From assembly GCA_000697055.1 (NCBI GenBank), contig JNDT01002240.1, positions 1 to 61,988 on the forward strand: a stretch of DNA of 61,988 bases, written 5' to 3'. Every line of letters starts with the position of its first letter. Within the stretch, counting starts at the first letter, position 1. The notes under the pieces were generated by a model that was not told the DNA's origin, did no database searches, and saw only the letters and a program-made list of their open reading frames with translations. The position numbers and the translations under genes are program-made. Shown piece after piece: positions 34,683 through 45,147 of this stretch. This DNA is from Saksenaea vasiformis B4078. Its lineage: Eukaryota > Mucoromycota > Mucoromycetes > Mucorales > Saksenaeaceae.

Positions 34683-34998
34683 TTATCTAACGCAAAAGAT
34701 GGGTCAGAGACAGGGTTTCATTGTCTCGTGCAAGGACGTGTTAAAGATAGGGCACGACCATTCCGTGTCAAAGATAGGATTTCTTTGTCTCGTGTAAAGG
34801 ATGTGTCAATAATCGGTCTTTTATCTCACGCAAAAGGCGTGTCGGTGGTAGGGTACCATCGTCTCATGCAAAGGATGAATAAGTGATCGGGCCTTTTTGA
34901 CTCATATAAACGGTGTGTCAGAAACAGGATTACGTCGTCTCATGCAAACGATGGGTTGAAGATAGGTCCCTTTTATCTCACACAAAAAGGATGTCTCA
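34683..34998 (+). repeat. Minisatellite, ~40-50 bp unit, about 8 copies
   Basis: Units share GTCTCRTGCAAAGGAYGTGTC followed by an A/G-rich ATAGGG stretch and a T-rich end; they recur at irregular 40-50 bp spacing. The inverted counterpart (GCATGAGACAAAAG..., TTTGCATGAGATAA...) lies at about 36500-36680 at the other end of the element with fewer copies. Confidence 0.8.
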
Positions 34999-35039
34999 GA
35001 TAACGGAAAGTGATGCATATTTAAAGCGAACACTTCTTT

Positions 35040-35660
35040 TTCTTTTTTTCTTCTTCTTTGGCTCTGTTGGTACAAACATCCCCGGTACGGATGTCAACTT
35101 TTTTATTACATATCCAGGATCACTCATTTTTTTTGGTATGCCGTTTAGGCTGCATGACCGCTGTCCCGAACCGTCTTGGCCGTGTTGGTGCTTTATGCCC
35201 ACATTCAAAGTACGTAAACGTTGTCTCACACACACACACTCAGTATCGTTCATCTTCCGCAATAGATTGCCAGACGATGTATCGCTTCAAGTCCTCTGCA
35301 CGCCGTTTAAAAATGGCCGCTCCCAAGCCATCGGGTTCCCCCACATCTCGCCGCCCCCACCGCTCCAGATGCGGGGCTCTGGCCTCCGTCAATGGGCGGA
35401 AATACCCTTCGGAGGTAAGTGAAAAGACATCAAAGTATCTTTCATTTACTAACCATGAATTGTTTTTTATGCTGCCGGAATAAATTTTGCGTCCGCTGAA
35501 GACCAAGTTCATGCAAGCTGATTGATCTTCAGACGAAAAATTGATGTACTGATGGCCGCATATTCGATTCTTCTTTAGCGCAAACTTGGCTCTTCAGAGA
35601 CGCAAGGTTTATTTAGTGTAGCGTAAAAGATAATTCAATAAACAGTATACCAACGTGCAA
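35040..35660 (-). repeat. Dispersed non-coding repeat, copy 2 (inverted)
   Basis: The reverse complement matches 42770-43400: GGCTCTGTTGGTACAAACATCCCCGGTACGGATGTCAA-like sequence, TTTAGGCTGCATGACC, and near the far end GCGCAAACTTGGCTCTTCAGAGACGCA with TACTGTTTATTGAA. Quoted here as short shared pieces. It is nested inside the TIR element. Further partial copies of its end motif (TTTTACGCTACTCTAAA...TTTGCGTCC) occur near 35860-35925 and 36000-36040. Confidence 0.75.
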
Positions 35661-36929
35661 TCAAAGATTAGGGATGGTGTGACTTCACGGTTAAAAAGTC
35701 TGTTCAGAATGAAAAGATGCGTACGTATTGGATCGACGATGTGCAACAAAGAAATAGCTACCTCTTTTTCGTTTGGATAGTTTTTCTTTCTTTTTTTTTT
35801 TAAAAAAAAAAGAAAAGAATGCGTGAATACGACTTGCACATCATCACCACGGAGTATTTACTAAAATACGTTTTATGCTGCTCTAAATGAATTTCGCATC
35901 CTGAAACAACTAAGCTTGCGTTGAAAGGACAGCAATCATTCGTACTTAGCATACCAATTATAGTCGAAAGATCATATATCACTTACATGCAATTGGTCCT
36001 CCCATAGACGCAAAATTTATTGGAATGGCATATAACGTACTACATGGTCGGTAAAAGGAAATAATACGTCGGTGTCTTTTACTTGTGTCAAAGGTAGCCT
36101 GCCACTTTATATGGGCGGCCGCACCCGCACAAAATCCATGGTGGGTACGGTCCAGGAGAAGACGAAGAGTCCGGGAATGCGTCGTCCGGCATGAAAAAGC
36201 CTATGCATCCACCCGTTGTTGTATGAAGAATGGTTCGCTTGCGTACGCCTCCAAACCGTAAAAGAACCAAAATATTAAGAACCAAAGGCATTGACTGCTT
36301 GATTCCTTAACGCTTTTGGAATTTTGATTCGTGTCCAAAATCATCCAGCGGTTCAGATATACTCCTTGCTCTCGGTCACAGATACTTGCTATGTGTTTTT
36401 GTTTACTAGATATTTTTACCATATGTTGGATCTGATGAAAAAAAGGCGTCGGTTTTTCCTCTTAAATATGCACCATTTCCCATGATATGGAACGTCCTTT
36501 TTCTGTGAGACGACAGGACCCCGTCACCGATACGTCTTCTGCATGAGACAAAAGAATCGTACCTCTCGCACCACCTTTGCATGAATTAATAGAGCCTTAT
36601 CTCTAGCATGTCCTTTGCATGAGATAATGAAAACCCATTTCTGACACGCCTTTGCATGGGACAAAGGCCCTCAGGTAATGGGAAGCTATCAATGACACGA
36701 ACGTAACATGGAGGAGTACGACACGCAAATCATATCATTGAGTGAATGTAAGAATCTCACTACGGGAGATAGGACTTCGGTAAATATACAGTCAGCTACT
36801 GAATATCCACAAAACTAGAGAAAAAAAAGAGAAACTGCACGTCTGTATTCAAGCACATTCTTTATTTTTTCTGAATACTAGCAGACCCGCACTTTATCAG
36901 ACGCTCTACGTATACTGGTTATTGGATGC

Positions 36930-37100
36930 ATCTTTACGCTACTCTATGTAAATTTTGCGACCATCAAGACACACCTTTGATCTAGATGTGAAGGTGTCTG
37001 CTTCTCTGGGCAAAGATCTACTGCTCCTCACTGCAGCATTGAAGTGGTGTCAACGCAAAGTATTATCTGGATGACGCAGAATGTATATTCAAAATTACGT
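36930..37100 (+). repeat. Repeat flanking the ABC transporter, left copy
   Basis: Two blocks in the same order and orientation as at 42785-43535: TTTACGCTACTCTATGTAAA (36932 on) and CTGCTTCTCTGGGCAAAGAT ... GGTGTCAACGCAAAGTATTA ... GGATGACGCA. The intervening ~570 bp present in the right copy are missing here. The rest of the spacer to 37837 shows no gene. Confidence 0.7.
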
Positions 37101-37837
37101 AATTTTATTTGGCACAAAAGCTCATTCAGAATCCAATTAATTAGCAGTTCATTGGTATAAAAGCTTTGTGTCGTCTTGTGGAAGTCTTCCCATTCCTTTG
37201 ACATTGCGCTTTATTTATTTGTCTAACTATTTACAACTGCGTAAACAAATGCACGAAGTAAATCATTTATAATTAGACATTGATTAATCGCCGTGGCAAA
37301 CATACAGTGAAAATGAAGAAATCAGAAAATAGTGTCAATTCTTCTAATTTTCCCTTTTGCTTTGCTCTACAATACAGAGTTTTGAACTGGACGATTACGC
37401 TTGTTTACATTGCAATGGTCGACTTAACACAAAAAAGCTCCCAGCGAATTTCGCACCCTGCCGATTTTGCACAGATTTTAAAGAGTCATGAGTACTCGAG
37501 AGCGTCTATAAGTCTCTCGACGGGTATTCCATGCATATAATCAAGAGCCTAGAAGATCAGTCTTCTTTCCTTCTCGAGCTTTCTATCTATCATGCTACAC
37601 GACATCGTTTTGAACTCCGGCATGCATAAGCATGATACAATGGCGATCCTTGTTTCTGTCGGAATTTTACATAATCGTCCTAGATTCAGGTTCATTTTCT
37701 TGGTCTCCTTCCACTCTTTTTGACCACTAAACCCTTATGGAGTACAACTGCAGTATAACGGTGGGTATAACACGGTTCTGTTTGACCAGCTCGCTAAGAA
37801 ATTTGTAGAGTATCTGGTTTGCAGACCATTCCATAGC

Positions 37838-40800
37838 ATGCTTTCACGAAAGGTACCAACAAAGAAAAAAAATTATGAGAGAAATGGAGCAGCTGACTTT
37901 ACTGGTAGTTATGTCAGTAACGTTATCATCATCTTGCTTGGATCGGTCGCTACGCTGTCTGCTATGACGATTCGTCACTATTGGGCCACTATCAGCAAAA
38001 TATACACGCCATTAAGACGGGATCTGTCAGACATCGATTGTAATAGGACAGATGCGGAGGATGAGAGCGATTCTGGAGAATGCAATGTATTCCATCGCGA
38101 GTATCGGTCTGTTAAATGGTCTAGTTATGACTGCATCCGAGTCCTCATCCCGCTAGCGCAGCTTGGATTTGCAGCGTTTGTTCTTCCTGATATTAAGACG
38201 ATCCAGCATAACACAGAGGTTGCACTAGACTATTTACCCCTTACCATGACGCAATCGACTTATCTCATCCGGGCAGCGTTATGGGTATATTGCTATTGAT
38301 ATTGTAAAAAGGAATGAAACTCATTTATTTGACCTTCCAGGGGTATGCGCTTTTACTTGCCGTGACAAACATTCTGTTGTCCATTAGCTGCTACAGATAT
38401 GCGTCAGATGCAATTTGCAGGCATATTAGCATCCTGTATGCATGCGATTTTGTGCTAAGCCTTACAGACCTGTGTTCCGTTTATCTCACCCATGCAGCTA
38501 TCCCCGACTACGACTACACCACTTCGATCGTTCCTACATGTTTGGCATTAGTACTGTTGCTATTCATCATTAACGAAGAGAGATACGCGCCTCACAAACG
38601 TCTAACTTCTGATACGGTATGCATGGAGATATCCAGTGCCAGACATTCATGTTGCCTTATTAGGGGAGGCGACTTTCCAGTGAGTCTTGGGCCTCTATCT
38701 ATTCCATATGTATGTTTTCGTGGGTCAATCCAATGTTGAAGGAGGGCTACACAAAGATTCTAAATGATGAGGATATGATCGAACTACGGCCTGCAAACCT
38801 GTCTAAGAACGCGCACGCTAGATATACCAACTGCGCGACTGCTTCAATGTTCTGGAACCTCTGGAAGACATTTAAAAAGCTTTTAGCTCGGCAATTTGGA
38901 TTCAGCTTGGTGTGGATCGTATCTACCTTTGGTGCTCCCTATTTTCTTAACATGGTCATCAGATATATAGAAAATTCTGACCCAGCAGCGCTAGAGTCTG
39001 TCGGTATTGCGTGCCTGTATGTATTTGGTCTGCTCGTTACGTCCATCATTGGGTGCTTATCTTGCCAACAAGCACATTATGTCGGTAGAGAGCTACATAT
39101 TCAGATCCAATCGATTATCATGGGAGAGATATACGGAAAAACGCTCAGACGACGAGATGAAAGTGCCAGGATCTCACACAATGGCGACGAGAACAGGGAG
39201 CAGAACGAAGATATCAGTAATCTTTTGTCAGTTGACACGGGAAAGGTGGGAAAGTTTATGTCCTACGGTTTCTACCTCTATACTTCCCCTATGAAAATCG
39301 GTATATGCATCTTTGGTTTGTACAAGCTGTTAGGGATTGCTTCATTGTATGGTGTGGTTGCGATGATAGTCACCCAACCACCCATCTATCTTCTGAGTCG
39401 GCGAGCCCAACGTCTACAGCGCATTGCGATCAGTTATGCGGATAAGCGTATTAAGCTGATGAACGAATTTCTTTCAGCAATCAGAATTGTCAAATTCTTT
39501 GCGTGGGAGGACGAGTTTAAAAGACGTGTATCTGCTGCAAGAAAATCAGAAATCAAAACTATCCGATCACAACTTTTCACGTACATGTGGATCTTCAGCG
39601 CTTGGCATTTTGCCCCTGTCATTATCACGGCCGTTGTTTTTTATGTATATACCAAATCCTCCAACTTAACTGCGTCAACAGCCTTTACTTCACTTACACT
39701 GTTCAATATCTTTCGATCAGTACTTGCTGAGCTCCCTGATCTTGCAATGCATACGTTAAATGCCAAAGTATCATTTGACAGAATCAAGAGGTTTCTGAAA
39801 GAACCAGAGGTCGTACCACCAAAAACCGGCTTCACTGCCATTGGATTTTCAAACAATGCCACGTTCAGCTGGGAAAATCCAGAAGAAGGCGAATGCAAGA
39901 AGAAGTTAAAGAATCTCAATCTTGTGTTCCCAAGGAACAAGCTCTCTATCATTTGTGGTCCCACTGGTTCCGGAAAGACGACACTGTTAGCAAGCTTACT
40001 GGGCGAGACTTACTGCATCTCGGGTACAGCTATGCTGCCGCGCAAGTCTTCCCCTCACGCAAGTACGTTTGCCTATAGCACATCTTCAGGCATTGCCTAC
40101 GTAGCACAAACAGCATGGTTACAAAATGGAAGTATCCGAGACAATATCCTATTTGGTTTGCCGTATGATGATGAACGGTACCGCCAGGTGTTACATGCAA
40201 CGGCGCTCGTCCGAGACCTGAAGATCCTGGATCATGGCGATCTGACCGTGATAGGTGAGAAAGGCATCACATTGAGCGGCGGGCAGAAACAAAGGTAAAA
40301 CGAGGAAAATAGTTTAGGACCCGCCTTTTACACGTTGATTAGAATTTCGATTGCTCGTGCTGTCTATTCGCAAGCTGAAATCATTCTCTTCGATGACTGC
40401 CTCAGTGCTGTGGATGCCTATACCGCTGAACATTTGTACAAGTACTGCCTTACAGGAGAGCTGATGCATTGTCGTACAGCTATCCTTGTCACCCACCACG
40501 TTGCATTATGTATTAAAAAAGCCTCTTATGTTGTGGTACTGGAAGAGGGTGAGGTAGTCGCGGATGGGACGCCAGAAGATGTACTCAAAGCAGATGTACT
40601 CGGTGAAGAGCTGAAGCAAACGAATACAATACACTTTAAGAACGAGATGGAGACAGAGAACGAAAAGCCGCAAACAACAGCAAAGCGCGCGGTTGCGAAA
40701 CAACGCACCACAAGTGATTTGGCGGATGAAGAATCCCGTGCAACGGGGAGTGTTGCATTGTCTACATATGCTATGTACTTTTATGCGTCGGGTGGCTACC

Positions 40801-42617
40801 CATTTTGGATCAGCGTGTTCTTACTATTTGTCGGCACGCAAATGATTGCTCTGGGACAGGACTACTGGATTAAGGTTTGGACTTCTGCCATCAGCAAAAC
40901 AACAGAGGTAGGCGTTACAACCGGCACCATCAAGCATGTAGAAACAATGACAAAACCTGCCATAGTGTTACAAGGTCGGGATCCAGCAGAAGAAGAAATT
41001 CAGTCCATAGATAACGCTTGGTACGTTGGCATGTACTTTTTAAACGGCATAGCGGTGCTAGTCATGACGGTATTACGTCAAATGACCTTATTTAAGGGAA
41101 CTCTACGTGCTTCGCATCAAATGCATACTCAATTATTAGAAAGAGTGATCCGCGCAAAAGTTCGATTTTTCGACACGACACCTATGGGAGGAATTCTCAA
41201 CCGATTTTCTTCAGATTTAGAGACGATCGATCAAATCATTGCACCGGGCTTGTCCGAGTTCTTTTATGCTGTCGTCGTATCACTATTTACTGTTATTTTG
41301 ATATCTGTTGTCACACCTGCATTTATAGCGCCAGGCATCCTCATCGGTGTACTTTTTTGGATCATTGGAAAGTATTATGTTAAAGGAACACGCGATATGA
41401 AACGCCTTGAATCGGTATCGCGAAGCCCGATTTACACGCAATTCAATGAAACGATTCGTGGGATAGCAACGATTAGAGCATTCGGAAACCAAGCACGATT
41501 TATCCAGGAGAACTACCAGAACATCGACCGAAATCATCGGCCGTTCTTTTGGCTGGGGGCCAGTAATCGATGGCTACAATGTCGTCTAGATATTCTGAGT
41601 GCCGGTGTAAGCTTCTGTACAGGCATTCTATTAATCATGTCTCGCGGCTGGATTTCCGCTAGTCTTGCTGGCCTGTCACTCAGTTATGCTCTTACATTTA
41701 CGGGAAACGTTATATGGATTGTTCGACTGTACGCCCTCAATGAGATGAATATGAATGCGGTTGAAAGAGTTTGTGAGTATCTGAACATCGAGCAAGAGGT
41801 GTCGGGACACTCCGCTGAAATGTTGCCTCCATCAACATGGCCAGAGACGGGGTCGATCCGGGTGGAAAATTTGGTGGTGAAGTACACTTCAGAGAATGCT
41901 GCTGTCTTACGTGGCATATCCTTCGAGACGGGGCGTCGCGAGAAAATTGGAATCGTAGGTCGTACCGGCTCGGGCAAATCCACGCTGGCACTATCCTTAT
42001 TTCGGTTTATGGAGCCTACGGCTGGGCGTATACTAATTGACGGGGTCGATATAAGCAAGATTGATTTGGAAGATCTGCGGTCACGACTTACAATCATTCC
42101 ACAAGACCCAACCTTATTTTCTGGGTCATTGCGGAGCAACTTGGATCCGTTTGGACAATGTGACGATGGCATGCTTTGGGGAGCTCTGAAACGTGTATGC
42201 TTATCAACAGACGAGATTCAGACCGCTTTTGGATTGGACATGGAAGTAGCAGAAGGCGGTAGAAACTGGTCTCAAGGTCAACGTCAATTGATTGCTCTTG
42301 CACGAGCACTTGTAAAAAAGTCATCTTTAATTATTTTGGATGAGGCCACGTCGTCCGTCGACTTTGACACAGAAAACAAAATCCAGCAAACCATACGCAC
42401 GGAATTTACCGAATCTACCATTCTCTGTATTGCACACCGAATTCGCACTATTATTGACTACGATCGTATATTAGTTCTCGACTACGGATGTGCTGTCGAA
42501 TTTGATTCGCCTTACACACTGATGACACGTCAAAATAGTCCGTTTAATCAGCTATGCCAGCACACTGGCGAATATGAAGAGCTGTTAAGCATTGCAAAGA
42601 CAAAACGTCATTGTTAA
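37838..42617 (+). CDS. ABCC-family (MRP/Ycf1/Yor1-type) full ABC transporter
   Basis: ATP-driven exporter of organic anions or conjugates, vacuolar or plasma membrane. Four exons: 37838-38284, 38341-38616, 38664-40294, 40343-42617, giving 1542 aa. The N-terminal TMD0-like region holds several hydrophobic segments, and the linker to TMD1 spans exon 3 (SWASIYSICMFSWVNPMLKE). NBD1: Walker A GPTGSGKTTLLASLLG, signature LSGGQKQR cut by the last intron between QR and I, Walker B ILFDDCLSAVDAYT with Asp in place of the catalytic Glu, as is usual in this family. TMD2 contains RFFDTTPMGGILNRFSSDL. NBD2: Walker A GRTGSGKSTLAL, signature WSQGQRQL, Walker B LIILDEATSSVD. Size, order and motifs are all complete, so the gene appears functional. 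Substrate cannot be inferred. Flanked by direct repeats at 36.9 and 43.4 kb. Confidence 0.96.
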
Positions 42618-42769
42618 CTCACAATATTCGACAAAATAGAGCATAAACCACCGAAATACATTCAATCATCAGTGCATAAGCATATGTGCATCTTTTTATG
42701 AAATTTCAGGTTCACTAGGCACACCATTCTGAGAAGCAAAAAATAGTCCGCTAAATAGGCTAGCGCTAA

Positions 42770-43400
42770 TTACTGTTTATTGAACAATTTTACGCTACTC
42801 TAAACAAATTATGCGTCCATGAAGAGCCAAGTTTGCGCTGAGAGAAGAATAAAATGTGCAACAAAATCATACGTTTACTTACATCAACTTAGCCCTCAGT
42901 GGACAAATAATTTATTGGAGCAGCATAAAATATTGTTCACGGTTAGTAAATCGACGATGCTTTGATGTCAATTTACCTACCCCGAAGGTAATCCCGTGCT
43001 GGCCGGGGGTCTACCCCGCACCCTGGCCGGGTGGGAGCGACGTTGGAGATTATTCTGGCATTACGGCCAGTGTTGATTGCACTGCAGAGAACCTGAAGCG
43101 ATATAACGTCCAGCGACCTATTGTACAAGATGAGTGATGTTGAGTGCGACAACATTTATTTACTTAAGTGATGGGTAAAAAACGCCACCACAGCCGAGAC
43201 GGTTCGACAGCAGGGGTCATGCAGGCTAAACGGAGAACAAAAAGACATGAATGATCCTGTATACGTAATGAAGAATTGACATCCTTACCGGGATGTTTTG
43301 GAAGAACAGAGCCAAAGAAAAAAAAGAATTCATGCGTCCCTTTTAAATACTGCCATTTGACACCTTCCGATTGGTGCGTTGGGGAACTTATTACAATGGA
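42770..43400 (+). repeat. Dispersed non-coding repeat, copy 3
   Basis: Begins near TACTGTTTATTGAACAATTTTAC, includes ACGCTACTCTAAACAAATTATGC, GAAGAGCCAAGTTTGCGC, the central TTAGTAAATCGACGATGC, and ends with TTGACATCCTTACCGGGATG and an A-rich run. Matches 35040-35660 in reverse complement and 22430-22860 in direct orientation. A GC-rich internal stretch (CTGGCCGGGGGTCTACCCC) is absent or altered in the other copies. Confidence 0.75.
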
Positions 43401-43424
43401 CCAGCGCAATACAGCTTCGACTCA

Positions 43425-43535
43425 GAAGTAAAGGTACCTGTTTCTCTGCGCAAAGATACACTGCTTCTCACCGCAGGATCGAGTTGGTGTCGACGCAAAG
43501 TAATACTTGGATGACGTAAATGTGTGTTCAAAATC
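43425..43535 (+). repeat. Repeat flanking the ABC transporter, right copy
   Basis: CTGTTTCTCTGCGCAAAGAT ... GGTGTCGACGCAAAGTAATA ... GGATGACGTA aligns with 36990-37085 at roughly four-fifths identity by eye, same orientation. The remaining spacer to 44014 has no gene. Confidence 0.75.
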
Positions 43536-44014
43536 CAGTATTTCAGTGTGAAAGTGGATTATACCCATCTGAGAATCTCGTGCCTATGCGGTTATTCGGC
43601 GAACGCGTCTTTATCGAAAAGACTACATATTACTGCAGAAACCCGTGAATCAATTTTTCTTACCAATGTCCATAACACGGTAAAATTTGTCTCTTGTCCT
43701 TCTCGATCAAGCGGCGTTCTGATGTGACACGGTACATCGCCAGCGCGTTTTTGGGGGGAGGAATCCTACCCCTTTTCACGTATTGCAATCTAATTCTAGA
43801 GAATTACGTCATTTAGCAAAGATAAAAGAGGGTTAACTTGGTTCGTAGATTTAGGTGTCTAGGCGTCATGTTTTCTTATTTAAGAAGCTGCTTAGCTGCT
43901 CGCTTGCTATAGCAGTTACTAATGGCATTAAAAACAGAGTTGCTGGCAAGGGTCAGTTTGTTCATAAGTAACTAAAAGGCAATCTACTGAGCGCTTTTAT
44001 TATGATAGTCTCCG

Positions 44015-44896
44015 TTAGCAGCATCCTCCACCGCCCTGTTGTCTTTGTTCGTCCAGACGAACCCTTTCTGAATCTTCTTCGTCGTTCAACGCCTCAGCAC
44101 CACCATGCTCTTCTTCGATATTAAGAATTGCTGTAATAAGCTCACGAGCAGCTTCATCAATATTGGTGTTATCTTTAGCGGAGGTTTCAAACCTACGTAG
44201 AATCACCGTTTCAGTAAAAGATCCGTGTTTCACATGATTTACCATTTGACAAATCCATGTTCTTGACAGAACCGGTTCAGCTCAGGAACATTCACGGGCT
44301 GACCATGACCTTCAGCAATCAAATCGCTCTGCAGCTCATATTTCAGCACGCGCAAGTGGTCGATGAATTTTTTCCTTTTTACCTTGTTCGCTAACAGGAT
44401 TACCGGGATGCGCCCTCCTCCCCATGCGTTGGGTAGACTGACTTTCGCATCAATATCTTCTTTCCACTTGGTCACACCTTCAAATGTTTGCGGACGCGTG
44501 ACATCATAAACGACGAAGGCGCCTAAAGCTTCCTTGTAGTAAACCCGAGTCATATTGCCAAAACGTTCCTGTCCAGCAATATCCCATAGCTGTAACCGAA
44601 CGATGATTTCCGGGCTCCATTGAATTACTTTGAGCGCAAAATCAACTCCAATCTATAAAACACCGTGCTTGAGCGCTAGGTGTTGACAATTTCTCGAAAG
44701 CTGTTGCTCACAGTAGATTTATAATTGCTTGAGAAAATGTTATGCACATAACGTCGGATAATGGACGTCTTGCCGGTACCCAGATCACCGACTACTAAGA
44801 TCTTGTACAGATACTCTCTCACCTCGCCCTGCAAGAACAGGTACAATACTCCTTAGAACGGTGAACGAAGATGCAATTAACAGTTAACATTACCAT
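44015..44896 (-). CDS. Rab32/38-like small GTPase
   Basis: Rab32-type GTPases act in organelle-related vesicle traffic. Five exons: 44896-44894 (ATG alone), 44828-44712, 44652-44383, 44328-44243, 44192-44015, giving 217 aa. GEVREYLYKILVVGDLGTGK leads into the P-loop GDLGTGKTS. Switch I ends YKSTIGVDFALK, and switch II is WDIAGQERFGNMTRVYYKEA; the IAGQE variant (Ile in place of the usual Thr) is a Rab32/38/29 hallmark. VKWFETSAKDNTN is the G5 loop, and the C-terminus GGGGCC is the prenylation site. The guanine-specificity motif reads NKSDL. The exon holding only the start codon rests on the strong context ACCATGGTAATG and the phase-0 acceptor TTGCAG|GGC; an upstream start with another intron is the alternative. 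Confidence 0.92.
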
Positions 44897-45147
44897 GGTA
44901 TATAGAACAAAGTGTACAAGTCGGAAGCAATTCTGCTTAACAAAGAAGGACAAGAATGATAAAACGTGACAACGAAAGGAAAAAAAAAAGAGGTTTTGGG
45001 GGTACAACGTTCCAAATTTGTTTCATCTATAGTTGATGCTCCTCGATTGCATGCTCGTCTCTTCCGATTAAGTAGGCCAATCGATTCCACAGACGTTGTA
45101 CTGTTTCGTTTGCCTATATATCCATATGCTTTTAGCGACGCTTGCTT

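Larger units (their letters stand above)
34622..36739. mobile_element. Non-coding TIR-bounded element with minisatellite arms
   Basis: The left end (TATGATTTGTGTGTCATATTC...CATTGATAGCTTCCCATTA) and the right end are inverted repeats of each other over at least 70 bp, and similarity continues inward as diverged repeat units. Interior frames are short and no transposase motif is seen, so this is a non-autonomous element or a composite. It contains copy 2 of the dispersed repeat found at 22.4 and 42.8 kb. It lies directly after BCS1. Confidence 0.7.

Noticed and set aside
34683..34998. Regularly spaced units suggesting a CRISPR array
   Set aside because: Units are diverged and lack unique spacers of constant length; eukaryotic minisatellite at a transposon end.
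35058..35512. Overlapping frames up to 169 codons on both strands
   Set aside because: They lie in a dispersed repeat whose other copies do not keep any of these frames, so the open length is accidental.
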